DNA of 35,889 nt from Rhodoferax sp. (GCF_025356155.1 NZ_JANXUQ010000188.1:1-35889); one strand, 5' to 3'. Shown: positions 15,937 through 25,149, counted from the stretch's first letter. Translations and numbers: made by a program. The notes: a model not told the origin generated them from the letters alone.

Positions 15937-16947
15937 GTGAAAACCAATTTCAAATTCAACCGCGTCTTTCAAGCCATTGGCCTTGCCACCCTCGCGTTTT
16001 CTTGCTCTGGCGCCATGGCCGCCGACAAGGTGACCATCATCGTGGGCGGGTATGAAAAGCAGATCTACCTGCCGGCCAAACTGGCGCAAAGCCTGGGCTA
16101 CTTCACGGCCGAAGGTCTGGACGTGGAACTGCTGAACGAAGGCTCGGGCGTTGACGCTGAAAATGAAATGCTGGCCGGCGCAGTACAAGGCGTGATTGGC
16201 TTCTACGACCACTGCGTGGATTTGCAAACCAAGGGCAAATTCGTCCAATCCGTCGTGCAATTCAGCCAGGCCCCTGGCGAGGTCGAGCTGCTTTCAAGCA
16301 AGCATCCAGAAATCAAATCCATGGCGGACCTGCGCGGCAAGAGCCTGGGTGTGACCGGTTTGGGTTCTTCCACCAATTTTCTGTCGCAATACCTGATGGT
16401 CAAGGCCGGTGTGCCGCTGGGCGAGTTCTCCACCATTCCGGTGGGCGCAGGCACCACCTTTATTGCTGCGATGACGCAAGACAAGATCCAGGCTGGTATG
16501 ACCACCGAGCCCACGATCACGCGCTTGCTCAAGACCGGCCAAGCCCGCGTGCTGGTCGACATGCGCTCGTTGGAGAAAACCAAGCAAGCCCTGGGCGGCC
16601 CCTACCCTGCCGCATCTTTGTACATGCCGACCGACTGGGTGCAAAAGAACAAGCCCATCGTGCAAAAACTGGCCAACGCATTCGTGAAGACGCTGAAGTT
16701 CATCAACACCCACAGCGCTGCCGAGATCACCGAGAAGATGCCCAAAGACTTTTATGCCGGTGACAAGGACGGCTACATCCTGGCCCTGGCCGATGGCAAA
16801 GGCATGTTCACCCCCGACGGCGTGATGCCAGTCGGCGGCCCCGAGACCGTGCTCACCGTGCTGTCTGCGTTCTCCAAGAACGTGAAGGGCAAAACGGTTG
16901 ATCTGTCAAAAACCTACACCACCGAATTTGTCAAAAATGTCAAATAG
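15937..16947 (+). CDS. ABC transporter substrate-binding protein, NMT1/THI5-like (SsuA/TauA group)
   Basis: This 336-residue protein starts at a GTG at 15937, preceded by AGGA at 7 bp. The signal peptide ends at about residue 28 (SGAMA-A). The mature protein has the NMT1 pattern: KQIYLPAKLAQSLGYFTAEGLDVEL, then LRGKSLGVTGLGSSTNFL, then TTEPTITRLLKTGQARVLVD. The family carries sulphonates, nitrate, pyrimidine precursors or aromatic acids to ABC importers. It is the first gene of a three-gene operon with the ATPase and permease. The substrate is not evident. Confidence 0.93.
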   Translation: MKTNFKFNRVFQAIGLATLAFSCSGAMAADKVTIIVGGYEKQIYLPAKLAQSLGYFTAEGLDVELLNEGSGVDAENEMLAGAVQGVIGFYDHCVDLQTKGKFVQSVVQFSQAPGEVELLSSKHPEIKSMADLRGKSLGVTGLGSSTNFLSQYLMVKAGVPLGEFSTIPVGAGTTFIAAMTQDKIQAGMTTEPTITRLLKTGQARVLVDMRSLEKTKQALGGPYPAASLYMPTDWVQKNKPIVQKLANAFVKTLKFINTHSAAEITEKMPKDFYAGDKDGYILALADGKGMFTPDGVMPVGGPETVLTVLSAFSKNVKGKTVDLSKTYTTEFVKNVK

Positions 16948-16960
16948 ACAGGATGAGGCC

Positions 16961-17788
16961 ATGACGCCACACAACAGCAACACCGATAGTCCCGCGATTG
17001 AACTCATCAACGTGAGCCGCCGCTTCTTGACGCCCGACGGCAAATCCATGACCGCGCTTCGGGACTTCAACATGACAGTGGAGCGCGGTGAATTCGTCGC
17101 CGTGGTCGGCCCTACGGGCTGTGGCAAATCGACGACGCTGAACCTGGTGACCGGTCTGGCCAAGCCCTCGGCGGGCGAGGTGCGGGTCATGGGCGCGCCG
17201 GTGTCGGGCATACACCCCGGCATTGGCTTTGCGTTTCAGACCGATGCGCTGTTCCCCTGGCGCAGCGTCATCGACAACGTGGTCGCCGGCCCGCTGTTTC
17301 GCGGCGTGCCCAAGGAACAGGCCTATGCCAAGGCGCGTGAATGGCTGGCCAAGGTGCACCTGTCGGCGCACGAGACCAAGTTTCCCCATCAACTCTCGGG
17401 TGGCATGCGCAAGCGCGTGGCACTGGCCCAAACCTTTATCAACGAGCCGCAAATCCTGCTGATGGATGAGCCCTTTTCTGCGCTGGACGTGCAGACCCGG
17501 GTGCTGATGCACGAAGAGCTGCTGAGCCTGTGGTCCGTGTCCAAGACTTCGGTGGTGTTTGTGACGCACGACCTGGAAGAAGCCATTGCGCTGGCCGACA
17601 AGGTCTATGTGCTGACCTCAGGCCCCGCCACGGTCAAGTCGGTCTACCCGATTGACATCCCCCGCCCCCGCATCGTCAGCGAGATCCGCTACGAGAAGCA
17701 ATTCATCGACCTGTCGCGCACCATCTGGGATGACCTGCGCGACGAAGTGCAGCGCGGTGCCGCACGGCAAGAGGCCCTGGTGGCCTGA
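16961..17788 (+). CDS. ABC transporter ATPase (SsuB/TauB-like)
   Basis: This 275-residue protein has Walker A GPTGCGKST (50-58), Q loop GFAFQTDALFPWRSV, signature LSGGM (145-149), Walker B LLMDEP (166-171) and the H-loop FVTHD. All catalytic elements are intact. The ATG at 16961 was chosen because GGATGAGG lies just before it; it is 13 bp past the binding-protein stop. It powers the importer with the next gene product. Confidence 0.95.
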   Translation: MTPHNSNTDSPAIELINVSRRFLTPDGKSMTALRDFNMTVERGEFVAVVGPTGCGKSTTLNLVTGLAKPSAGEVRVMGAPVSGIHPGIGFAFQTDALFPWRSVIDNVVAGPLFRGVPKEQAYAKAREWLAKVHLSAHETKFPHQLSGGMRKRVALAQTFINEPQILLMDEPFSALDVQTRVLMHEELLSLWSVSKTSVVFVTHDLEEAIALADKVYVLTSGPATVKSVYPIDIPRPRIVSEIRYEKQFIDLSRTIWDDLRDEVQRGAARQEALVA

Positions 17789-17798
17789 AAGAGCAGAC

Positions 17799-18683
17799 AT
17801 GAGTACAACAACATCACCCACCGCAGCCGCGACGCCGGTCTTCCAGCCCGGAACCTCCGACGCCGAAATCGAAGCCAAGGCCGCAGCAGCAGCCAGACGG
17901 CGCAAGTTCATGGTCTACTTTTGGCGCTACTTCATCCTGGTCGTCTTCCTGGGCGGCTGGGAGGTGGCTGTGCACTTCAAGTGGATGGACGTGTTCTTCT
18001 TCTCCAGCCCGACGGACATCGCCAAGCGCCTGTACGAGTGGACGACCGAGGGCACGGCCGAGGGGCCACTGTGGTTCCACCTGTGGGTCACGATGGAAGA
18101 GTCCTTGCTGGGCTTCTTCTCGGGCTCCATCGCAGGTATCGTGGCGGGCATTGCGCTGGGCCGCAACCGCATGCTGTCTGATGTGTTTTCGGTCTACATC
18201 AAGGTCATCAACTCGGTACCCCGGGTCGTGCTGGCACCCATTTTCATCATGATCTTTGGCCTGGGGCTCACCTCCAAGGTGGCACTGTCCTTCGTGATGG
18301 TGTTCTTTGTGGTGTTCTCCAATGCCTTCCAGGGCGTGGTGGAAGCCGACCGCAACCTGCTGGCCAATGCGCAGATCCTGGGCGCACGGGGTTGGCAGCT
18401 GACGCGATCGGTCGTCATTCCGTCGGCCATGAGCTGGATTTTTGCGTCGCTGCACGTGAGCTTCGGCTTTGCCATCGTGGGCGCCATCGTCGGCGAGTTT
18501 GTCGGTGCGCGTTATGGCATTGGCCTGCTGATCAATGTGGCCAAAGGCTCTTTCGATGCGGCCGGCATGTACGCCGCCATCGTGATCATCATGGTGGTGG
18601 CCTTGGCTGCAGAGTACGTGATGACCCTGGTGGAGAACCGGCTGGCCAAATGGCGGCCGGCCCCGCTGCAGGAAATGCATTGA
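17799..18683 (+). CDS. ABC transporter permease (SsuC/TauC-like)
   Basis: This 294-residue membrane protein has a first membrane segment at about 43-60 and four to five further ones between about 110 and 282. The coupling EAA-type loop is seen in ANAQILGARGWQLTRSVVIP. It belongs to the BPD_transp_1 permeases. The ATG at 17799 is 10 bp past the ATPase stop, with GAGCAG before it. It completes a binding protein-ATPase-permease operon. Confidence 0.95.
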   Translation: MSTTTSPTAAATPVFQPGTSDAEIEAKAAAAARRRKFMVYFWRYFILVVFLGGWEVAVHFKWMDVFFFSSPTDIAKRLYEWTTEGTAEGPLWFHLWVTMEESLLGFFSGSIAGIVAGIALGRNRMLSDVFSVYIKVINSVPRVVLAPIFIMIFGLGLTSKVALSFVMVFFVVFSNAFQGVVEADRNLLANAQILGARGWQLTRSVVIPSAMSWIFASLHVSFGFAIVGAIVGEFVGARYGIGLLINVAKGSFDAAGMYAAIVIIMVVALAAEYVMTLVENRLAKWRPAPLQEMH

Positions 18684-18691
18684 TGTAATGA

Positions 18692-18743
18692 GGCGCTAGC
18701 CCTCGTGGAATATGCCTGAGCCGCTATGTAAACCATAGCAGCT
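18692..18743 (+). repeat. Dispersed 47-52 nt repeat, copy 2
   Basis: GGCGCTAGCCCTCGTGGAAT starts the copy, followed by a variable middle and GCTATGTAAACCATAGC, a small terminal hairpin. It matches copies 1, 3 and 4. It sits in the convergent gap between the permease and PAP2 genes. Confidence 0.8.
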
Positions 18744-18756
18744 CTTTTCTTGGCGA

Positions 18757-19470
18757 CTACGGCCTAAGCTGAGTCGACGGTTGGAAATGGATTGCAAACC
18801 ATTTGGCGAACAACAACCATGCAATAGCCCAGGACGTTCCAAAAATCCATCCCCCCAGGACGTCAGTTGCATAGTGCACACCCAGGACCACACGACTCAT
18901 ACCGACAAGAAACGTCAGCATTGCCGCGATCAGCAATATGAAGCGTCGTTCGAACCGATTGGTTCGGGCGCTGGCAATCAATGCGCCCAAGGTTAAAAAT
19001 ACTACGGCGGACATACTGGCGTGGCCACTTGGAAAGCTCCACCCAGCAATGGCAAGCTCGGCATACCGTGCTTCGGGCCGTGGACGACCAAAGTTGGCCT
19101 TGAAGAGACTCACCAACAACGTCCCTGACAGCACCGCGCAGGCAAGTAGCAATGCCGTTCGCAGTTTGCGAAGCAATGCCAAGTAGGCAACAGTTGACAC
19201 GGTGACAAGGGAAAGAGCGACGGCGCTCCCCAGGCCACTTAAATCCCGCATGACCTCAGCGACCCACGCATGGCTCGCTCGGGCTGACTGCGCCGCGAGA
19301 AGGATTGCATGGTCAAAATGGCCGGTTTCGCCTTCGCCGACTTCGCTGGCCAAGCGAAGGAACGCATAAACCAGCAACAAAGCTGACACAGCTATCAGCA
19401 GGTCTTTCAATGGTGACCCGCCGCTGTCAGACTCCGAGTCAGTTATTTGCCCACCGTTAGAAGATGTCAT
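18757..19470 (-). CDS. PAP2-family membrane phosphatase
   Basis: This 237-residue protein has five to six membrane segments and the three-part acid phosphatase motif: K124 to RP at 129-130 (KANFGRPRP), PSGH at 147-150, and SR at 192-193 with H199 and D203 (SRVVLGVHYATD). All catalytic residues are present. Such enzymes remove phosphate from lipid phosphates, for example phosphatidic acid, undecaprenyl pyrophosphate or lipid A. The substrate cannot be told from sequence. It is divergent from the secreted protein gene with 176 bp between. Confidence 0.92.
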   Translation of the reverse strand: MTSSNGGQITDSESDSGGSPLKDLLIAVSALLLVYAFLRLASEVGEGETGHFDHAILLAAQSARASHAWVAEVMRDLSGLGSAVALSLVTVSTVAYLALLRKLRTALLLACAVLSGTLLVSLFKANFGRPRPEARYAELAIAGWSFPSGHASMSAVVFLTLGALIASARTNRFERRFILLIAAMLTFLVGMSRVVLGVHYATDVLGGWIFGTSWAIAWLLFAKWFAIHFQPSTQLRP

Positions 19471-19646
19471 TGAAAAACTTTACTCATAACTCCACGTATG
19501 GCCATATGCCAGGATGCATCTTAGAGCCAAAGCGAAAGCGCGCGGTGCTGGCTTTTTCGCTGTACAGCACAATCGGTGCAACCCAACAAAATGGCCCGCC
19601 CCAGCGGAAGACCGGCTTTGCCATTGATTTGGTACGAAGGACTTGA

Positions 19647-20564
19647 ATGATCAGACTATCGAGGTACCACAGTGGCTCGGCCCGCACCCCAGCGCAAGCC
19701 ATGGACCGGTCACTGTCGCGAATTGGCGTGTTTGCAGTTGCAATGGCCATATCGTTATCGGCCGCATCCAGCGTGGCCTCAGAAGGGGAACTCAAGACGC
19801 AATTCGATGCATTGCACGCGCAATTGGACGCTTCCACTTTCAAGCATCCTTTGTTGCTGCAGTCGAGCGATACAACGAACGGGCGCAAAGGCGATGTGTA
19901 CGCTATCGTGGACAAACCTATCCAGGTCGTCAGCGACGCCCTGAAGGATTCAGCGCATTGGTGTGAGGCCTTGTTGCTGCATGTGAACAATCGCCAGTGT
20001 GAAGTTACCAAGAAACCTGATGGTGAAACGATCACACTCAAGGTTGTACGAAAACATGACCAGCCGGTGGCAGCGGCATTTAGCGTCCCATTCGACTTTC
20101 GACTCGTTGACTCTACGCCGCGCCATCTGGAGGTTGGGATGAGTTCCACTTCAGGTCCATTGGGTACCAGCAACTACCGGATCACCTTGGAAGCAGTTCC
20201 AATCAACCAAGAACGCAGCTTTCTCCATTTTTCCTACGCGTACGAGGAGAACTTCCTGGCCCGTACCGCCACGGAGGCCTACCTGTCTATCTTTGGAAGT
20301 ACAAAAGTCGGCTTCACGGTGGTCGGCAAGACCCCCGACGGAAAGCCGGATTACATCAAAGGGACAAGGGGACTGGTCGAACGCAACGCGATGCGCTATT
20401 TCTTAGCGATTGACGCGTACCTTGCAGCGCCCAGTGAACCGCAGACACGGTGGAATGCGTGGTATTCCGCAACGGAACTGTATCCCCACCAGCTGCATGA
20501 AATGGATCGCGCCACTTACCTTGCTGCCAAACTGGAAGATACCCGCACTCTCCCTCCTAAATAA
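19647..20564 (+). CDS. Secreted protein of unknown function
   Basis: This 305-residue protein starts at the ATG at 19647 with GAAGGACTTGA before it. A signal peptide is seen at about residues 25-45 (IGVFAVAMAISLSAASSVAS); a second start at residue 19 (19701) would give a more standard signal length. The body begins with a helical part, then GDVYAIVDKPIQVVSDAL, which resembles the start of a START/SRPBCC fold but is not conclusive. No catalytic motif is evident. It is divergent from PAP2 and may share a promoter region with it. Confidence 0.8.
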   Translation: MIRLSRYHSGSARTPAQAMDRSLSRIGVFAVAMAISLSAASSVASEGELKTQFDALHAQLDASTFKHPLLLQSSDTTNGRKGDVYAIVDKPIQVVSDALKDSAHWCEALLLHVNNRQCEVTKKPDGETITLKVVRKHDQPVAAAFSVPFDFRLVDSTPRHLEVGMSSTSGPLGTSNYRITLEAVPINQERSFLHFSYAYEENFLARTATEAYLSIFGSTKVGFTVVGKTPDGKPDYIKGTRGLVERNAMRYFLAIDAYLAAPSEPQTRWNAWYSATELYPHQLHEMDRATYLAAKLEDTRTLPPK

Positions 20565-20575
20565 GATTCAGTGGG

Positions 20576-20613
20576 CCGTAAAAGCGGCTCTTGTCTTGGT
20601 GTGCCGCTTACGG
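20576..20613. terminator. Hairpin between convergent genes
   Basis: CCGTAA (20576) and GCGGC (20584) pair with GCCGC (20603) and TTACGG (20608), 11 bp with a two-base bulge. There is no clear T run on either side. It covers the stop codon of the TPM gene and may serve both convergent transcripts. Confidence 0.45.
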
Positions 20614-22095
20614 GGGCGTCAGCGGCGGGTACATGCTCCGGAACCATGCAAAGTAGTGCGCCACCAAGGCGTCATGGGGCGTTCTGCGGGTCAGCTCCTG
20701 GTACAGGCGCTCTTGCGCATCGATGTCCGATGTGCCGGTATAGACGTCCAGCAGCCGCCACCGGATGTCATTGCGATCCGGCGCCAACTGCAGCACCCGT
20801 TCGTATAGCGGCGCGGCGGCTTCCAGCCAGTACAGATCAAAGTGCAGGTGCTCGGCGAGTTTCAGTGTGGCATCCACATCGTCAGGCTGCGTGGCCAGAC
20901 GGTCTTGTAGCGCTTGCACCTGCCTTTTGACCGCACTGCCGTCTTCGGACAGCGCAGGCGGCACGGACCGATCGGCATACAAGGCAGCCGTTACGGGCTG
21001 GCCGGTCGCCGGTACAAAGGCCGCTGCATAAGGGAAATTGGCGTACTTTTGCACAGCAGCCCCACCCTGCTCCGGCAGCACGAAATAGGCTTGCCCCTTG
21101 GGCTCGTCCACCAGCCAACGGCCCTGTGCATTGCGGCGCAGGAACATGGGCAGCACAGGCTGTCCGGCCTGGAAGACTGCCACCGCCTTGTCCCCCTGCT
21201 GCCACACCGTGAACGGCATGGCGTGGTCGTAAAACTGTGCCAGGCGCTGGGCGTAGGCCGGGGCGAGTGGCTTTTCCATGCGGTAGTAGCGGCTCCCCTC
21301 GCTCAACAACGGCAGCATGGGGGCGCCGACACCCTCGCGCAGCGAACGCAGGTACAGCTTGACGGTGTCAGCCGCCGCCCCCTGGGGTGTGAAGTCATTT
21401 GCGAGGTGTGAGGGCAATGCGGTCTGCAAGGCCTGGGCCTTCTCCAGCGCACTGGCATAGTCACGGCCCACAATGCCCGCGCCGCCCGACACATGTGCTG
21501 ACAGCCCATAGGCGCTGGCCAAGGCGGACATCGTCAGATCGGCGGACGCATCCGCCGCTCGCGCCGCCAGATAGTGCAGGCGCATCGTCACCATCAGCTC
21601 GGTCAAGAAGTCGCGCCGCGCATAGGGGTTGGAGGCCAGCATATAGCTGCGGGCCGCCTGTTCCAACTGGTGGCACAAGAGATCGGGGAACACGGCCTCC
21701 AGGCTGTAAGACACCTCGATCTTGAACTGGCGCTCGGCCTCGGACCACAGCAACAGCATGGCCTTGCCCTGGGAACCTTTGCCCAGGCCGTACTGCTGGA
21801 AGAAGGCCGCGGCCTGGCTTTCAATCGTCTGGCCGGGCGGCAACTTGTCTTGCAGCACCACAGCAAGGCCTATGCCGGTGGCCCGCTGGAAGATGCGGAT
21901 GGACGCCAGCAAGGCGCGGTCGTAACGCTTGAGCGGCGTTTCGTTGACCAGCAAGGCGGTCAGCGGGGCCGGTGGTTCGACGGGATGCCGGGCTGCCCAC
22001 GCGCCGTATGCAAACCAGCCGCCGAGCACGAGGGCCAGCACCGCAACCGTGACCGTGGCAATCCGGCTGCGTGTCAGAGGAAGTCCAACGCGCAC
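20608..22095 (-). CDS. TPM-domain membrane protein with C-terminal TPR-like region
   Basis: This 495-residue protein has one N-terminal membrane segment (about 13-31), then a TPM domain (about 57-190) with GIGLAVVLQDKL, FFQQYGLGKGSQGKAMLLLW and the IEVSYSLEAVFPD core seen in YgcG-type proteins. The middle part (about 270-380) is of unknown fold, and the C-terminus (about 395-490) has tetratricopeptide-like helices. It uses a GTG start at 22095, overlapping the upstream gene by 22 bp, with no clear ribosome binding site, so coupled translation is likely. TPM domains are linked to membrane protein upkeep and respiratory complex repair in plants; the bacterial role is unclear. Confidence 0.78.
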   Translation of the reverse strand: MRVGLPLTRSRIATVTVAVLALVLGGWFAYGAWAARHPVEPPAPLTALLVNETPLKRYDRALLASIRIFQRATGIGLAVVLQDKLPPGQTIESQAAAFFQQYGLGKGSQGKAMLLLWSEAERQFKIEVSYSLEAVFPDLLCHQLEQAARSYMLASNPYARRDFLTELMVTMRLHYLAARAADASADLTMSALASAYGLSAHVSGGAGIVGRDYASALEKAQALQTALPSHLANDFTPQGAAADTVKLYLRSLREGVGAPMLPLLSEGSRYYRMEKPLAPAYAQRLAQFYDHAMPFTVWQQGDKAVAVFQAGQPVLPMFLRRNAQGRWLVDEPKGQAYFVLPEQGGAAVQKYANFPYAAAFVPATGQPVTAALYADRSVPPALSEDGSAVKRQVQALQDRLATQPDDVDATLKLAEHLHFDLYWLEAAAPLYERVLQLAPDRNDIRWRLLDVYTGTSDIDAQERLYQELTRRTPHDALVAHYFAWFRSMYPPLTPP

Positions 22096-22616
22096 AGGTA
22101 GTCGAAGAAGGCCTGGCGGTTGCGGGGGGGGTCGTCTGGGAACGCGGCCATTAGCAGGCTATAGGCTTGGCGAAGGCGTTGGCTGGACTGGTTGACATCG
22201 GCTGTGAAGGCCGAATCCAGACGCGGGCTTGCAGCCAACTTGGTATCGAAGAAGCTCTGGTGTTGTTGCACGGCTTGCAGAACTAAGTCCGTAGCTGCAC
22301 GGGTTTGCGGTGTGGCCCGAATTTGCCGCAGGGCGTCGATTAGTGCGGCGTAGTCCCGCACGATGGCACGCAAGCGGGTGGGGTCGCCACGCTTGAGGGC
22401 GTCCAGACCCTCCACACGCAACACGGTGCCCCGGTCAGACAGCGTGAACAGCTGGGCCAGCGCATCGACCTGCCCACTGGCCAGGTGCGAGCCAGTTGTG
22501 TCAAACACCGTGCGCTGGTGCGGGATGGCCGCATAGGCCTGCTCTACCGTCAAAGCAGACGCGGCAAGCGGCAGGGCCGCGAGCAGGGCTATGCCAAAGA
22601 ATTTGATCAGGTTCAT
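22074..22616 (-). CDS. Small secreted protein paired with the TPM gene
   Basis: This 180-residue protein starts at the ATG at 22616 and has a signal peptide ending at about residue 22 (LLAALPLAASA-L). The mature part is helical, with no motif I recognise. It overlaps the TPM gene by 22 bp and is the first gene of the pair. A joint role in the cell envelope is likely by context. Confidence 0.75.
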   Translation of the reverse strand: MNLIKFFGIALLAALPLAASALTVEQAYAAIPHQRTVFDTTGSHLASGQVDALAQLFTLSDRGTVLRVEGLDALKRGDPTRLRAIVRDYAALIDALRQIRATPQTRAATDLVLQAVQQHQSFFDTKLAASPRLDSAFTADVNQSSQRLRQAYSLLMAAFPDDPPRNRQAFFDYLCALDFL

Positions 22617-22688
22617 AGGTGCCAATTCTGCCAGAGCCTCAAATTGCACCCATTTTGGGTTTTTTTAGTCATACACATAAATAAAATA

Positions 22689-22738
22689 GGCCTCTAGCCC
22701 TCGTGGAATAAGCATATGTAGCTATCTAAACAATAGCA
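22689..22738 (+). repeat. Dispersed 47-52 nt repeat, copy 3
   Basis: GGCCTCTAGCCCTCGTGGAA begins the copy and GCTATCTAAACAATAGC ends it. It overlaps the 3' end of the helicase gene: the TAG stop (22726-22728) and the last residues VAIV are read from the repeat. Confidence 0.85.
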
Positions 22739-25149
22739 ACACTCCACCAGCTGGGCAACAGGGAGCGGTAGCGGTGCTCCCGGTAGCGGTCGTCCATCAG
22801 CAACACGGCGCCGGTATCCGTTTGTGTGCGTATCACCCGCCCGGCGGCCTGCACCACCTTTTGCATGCCGGGGAAAACATAGGTGTAGTCATAACCCCGC
22901 CCGAACATGGTCTGCATGCGCTCGCAAATGACCTGGTTGACCGCATCAAACTGCGGCAGCCCCAGCGTGGCGATGAAGGCGCCGATCAGCCGTTTGCCAG
23001 GCAGATCGATACCTTCACCAAACACGCCGCCCAACACCGCAAAGCCAATGCCCTGGCCTTTCGCATCAAACTGCTGCAAGAAGGCATGGCGCGCGGCCTC
23101 GTTCATCTGGCGCTGCTGCACCCACACCGGCACATCGGGGTGGCGCGCCTGCAGCCTTGCCAACGCCTGATCCAGGTAATCAAAGCTGCTGAAGAAGGCC
23201 AGGTAGTTGCCGCTGAGCTGTGTGTACTGCGCGGCCATGGTGTCGACCAGCACATCCAGCGTGGCCAGCCGATCGTCGCGGCGGGTCGATACGGAGTGCA
23301 CGCGGACACTCAGCTGCGCGGAATCGAACGGGCTGGGCACGTCCATGAACTGCGTGGTGTCGGGCAGGCCTAGCAGGTTGGTGTAGTAATCGGTAGGGTT
23401 GAGCGTGGCGGAGAACAGCACCATGGAATCGGCTGCCTCCACGCGGGTACGGATGAAGTGGGCGGGCACGATATTGCGCAGTGTGAGCGCGCCACCGTCA
23501 TCCACACCCGCTACCACATCCAGCTCACACAACGAATGCTCGCCAAACTCTTCTGCCAGCGTCGCAAAGGCCAGGGTCTTGAAAAAGAATGACAGCCAGG
23601 TGCCGGGTGTGTCGGCCGCATGTTCGTTGAGGTATTCGCCCACCGAACTATTGAAGCGCTGCACGCTGCGCAGCCAGGCCTCGGGCACTTCGTCCAGCAG
23701 ACTCCACGGCGTGGCGGGCTCGGCGCGCTGGGCTGCAGCCACTAGCAGATCCCACTGGTTCAGCAGTTCATCGGCGGGGCGGCGCAGCACGGCGGGCAAG
23801 TCGGCACGCACCGACAGCGTGTCCGCGCGCGCCAGGTCTGCGCTGTACATGCTGCAGGCACGGCCATACAGGTTGTGCGCCTCGTCCACCAGCACGCTGA
23901 TGCGCCAGGCGTTGTTGGCGGTCAGCGCATAGAGCATGGCGCTGCGGTCGAAGTAGTAGTTGTAGTCGCCCACCACCACATCGGCCCAGCGCACCATCTC
24001 CTGGCCCAGGTAGTAGGGGCAGACCGTGTGTTGCAGCGACACGGTGCGCAGGCTTGTCTGGTTGAGCCATCCCCGCTGTGCGGCTGCCTTGCGGGCTTGG
24101 GGCAGGCGGTCGTAAAAGCCCTGGGCCAAGGGGCAAGACTGGCCGTGGCAGGCCTTGTCTTTGTGCTCACACGATTTGTCCTTGGCCACCAGCTCCAGCA
24201 CCCGCAGCGCCAGGCCAACGTGCGCACCGCGCACGGCGTGCAAGGCCTCCAGCGCCACCTGGCGGCCCGGCGTTTTGGCGGTCAGAAAAAACAGCTTGTC
24301 GATGCCGCGTTCGGGCATGGCGCGCAGCGCGGGGAACACGGTGCCGATGGTCTTGCCAATGCCAGTCGGGGCCTGCACCAGCAGCGTGCGGGACTGCACA
24401 CAGGCGCGGTACACGCCACCGGCCAGATCGCGCTGGCCAGGGCGAAACGGTAACTGCGGAAACTCCAGTGCCTGCAGGGCAGCATCGCGCATCTGACGGT
24501 GGGCCTGTTCGCTTTGCGCCCACAGCAGAAAGCGTGCGCACAAGGCATCAAAAAATGTTTGCAGGTCGGTTGCCGACCAGTCTTCATCGATGGGGTGCTC
24601 GGTCTGCTCCACCACGTCGAAGTAAACCAGTCTCAGCGTGATGTGTTCCAGCGTCCGGCTCTGGCACATCAGCCAGCCGTAAACCTTGAGTTGGGCCCAG
24701 TGCAAGGCGCGGTGGTTGGGGGCTATGGCCGTCACCGATCCGCGGAAGGTTTTGACTTCTTCGAGCACGTTGGTGGCCGGGTCATAACCATCGGCTCGGC
24801 CGCTGACGCGCAAGGTGTTTTGCGGGTCGGGGGCAGCGTCCACCTCCGAACCATGGGTCTGGTCGGCAGGGCGCTCTGCTCCGTGTCCCCCGCCCGCTAT
24901 GCGGGCTCCTCCTTTACCTGCGCAGAACGCCCTGCCGCCCAGACCCATTGCGGTTGTCGCGGTGTACGTGCCTGTGAGCGTTACCTCGGCCTCATGCCCC
25001 GGCGGTCTGCGGCTGGCCACCAATTGGTGGCCCTCCCTGCCCTGCTGTGCGCTGGGTGATGGCGTGAAGCGCAAATCCAGATCACCGACCTTGGCCGAAA
25101 ATTCGCACAGGTTGCGGACCGAGACAAAGTGGCCGGTGTCGCCGCTCAT
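22726..25149 (-). CDS. RecB-type nuclease fused to an iron-sulphur XPD/DinG-type DNA helicase
   Basis: This 807-residue protein has two parts. Residues about 1-235 hold a PD-(D/E)XK nuclease of the RecB/Cas4 group: H41 in GREGHQ, D120 in SGRADGYD, E131-V-K133 and Q153 in QLKVYGW. Residues about 236-807 are a superfamily 2 helicase: Walker A APTGIGKT (260-267), DEAH box 422-425, four cysteines C327, C334, C339 and C377 placed like the XPD iron-sulphur cluster, and a C-terminal QAAGRVIRTQTDTG motif VI. It starts at the ATG at 25149, in an ATGA overlap with the upstream gene; a longer reading to 25362 only covers that gene in another frame. Residues about 68-99 come from an inserted palindromic element. 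It probably unwinds and trims damaged DNA under SOS control. Confidence 0.88.
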   Translation of the reverse strand: MSGDTGHFVSVRNLCEFSAKVGDLDLRFTPSPSAQQGREGHQLVASRRPPGHEAEVTLTGTYTATTAMGLGGRAFCAGKGGARIAGGGHGAERPADQTHGSEVDAAPDPQNTLRVSGRADGYDPATNVLEEVKTFRGSVTAIAPNHRALHWAQLKVYGWLMCQSRTLEHITLRLVYFDVVEQTEHPIDEDWSATDLQTFFDALCARFLLWAQSEQAHRQMRDAALQALEFPQLPFRPGQRDLAGGVYRACVQSRTLLVQAPTGIGKTIGTVFPALRAMPERGIDKLFFLTAKTPGRQVALEALHAVRGAHVGLALRVLELVAKDKSCEHKDKACHGQSCPLAQGFYDRLPQARKAAAQRGWLNQTSLRTVSLQHTVCPYYLGQEMVRWADVVVGDYNYYFDRSAMLYALTANNAWRISVLVDEAHNLYGRACSMYSADLARADTLSVRADLPAVLRRPADELLNQWDLLVAAAQRAEPATPWSLLDEVPEAWLRSVQRFNSSVGEYLNEHAADTPGTWLSFFFKTLAFATLAEEFGEHSLCELDVVAGVDDGGALTLRNIVPAHFIRTRVEAADSMVLFSATLNPTDYYTNLLGLPDTTQFMDVPSPFDSAQLSVRVHSVSTRRDDRLATLDVLVDTMAAQYTQLSGNYLAFFSSFDYLDQALARLQARHPDVPVWVQQRQMNEAARHAFLQQFDAKGQGIGFAVLGGVFGEGIDLPGKRLIGAFIATLGLPQFDAVNQVICERMQTMFGRGYDYTYVFPGMQKVVQAAGRVIRTQTDTGAVLLMDDRYREHRYRSLLPSWWSVAIV
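24853..24948 (-). repeat. In-frame palindromic element, copy A (inside the helicase gene)
   Basis: The arms 24853-24879 and 24922-24948 pair at 25 of 27 positions. The 42-nt centre (24880-24921) contains GTGTCCCCCGCCCGC and GCGGGCTCCTCC around a TAT loop. The centre differs from copy C at only 4 of 42 positions. It encodes a Gly-rich stretch of about 32 residues between nuclease segments. In the frame used by copies B and C this copy would carry a TAG stop; it is read in another frame. Confidence 0.85.

Noticed and set aside
24853..24948. Copy A as a frameshift or sequencing artefact
   Set aside because: The frame is open through the insert, and related inserts occur in hrpA with matching centres.
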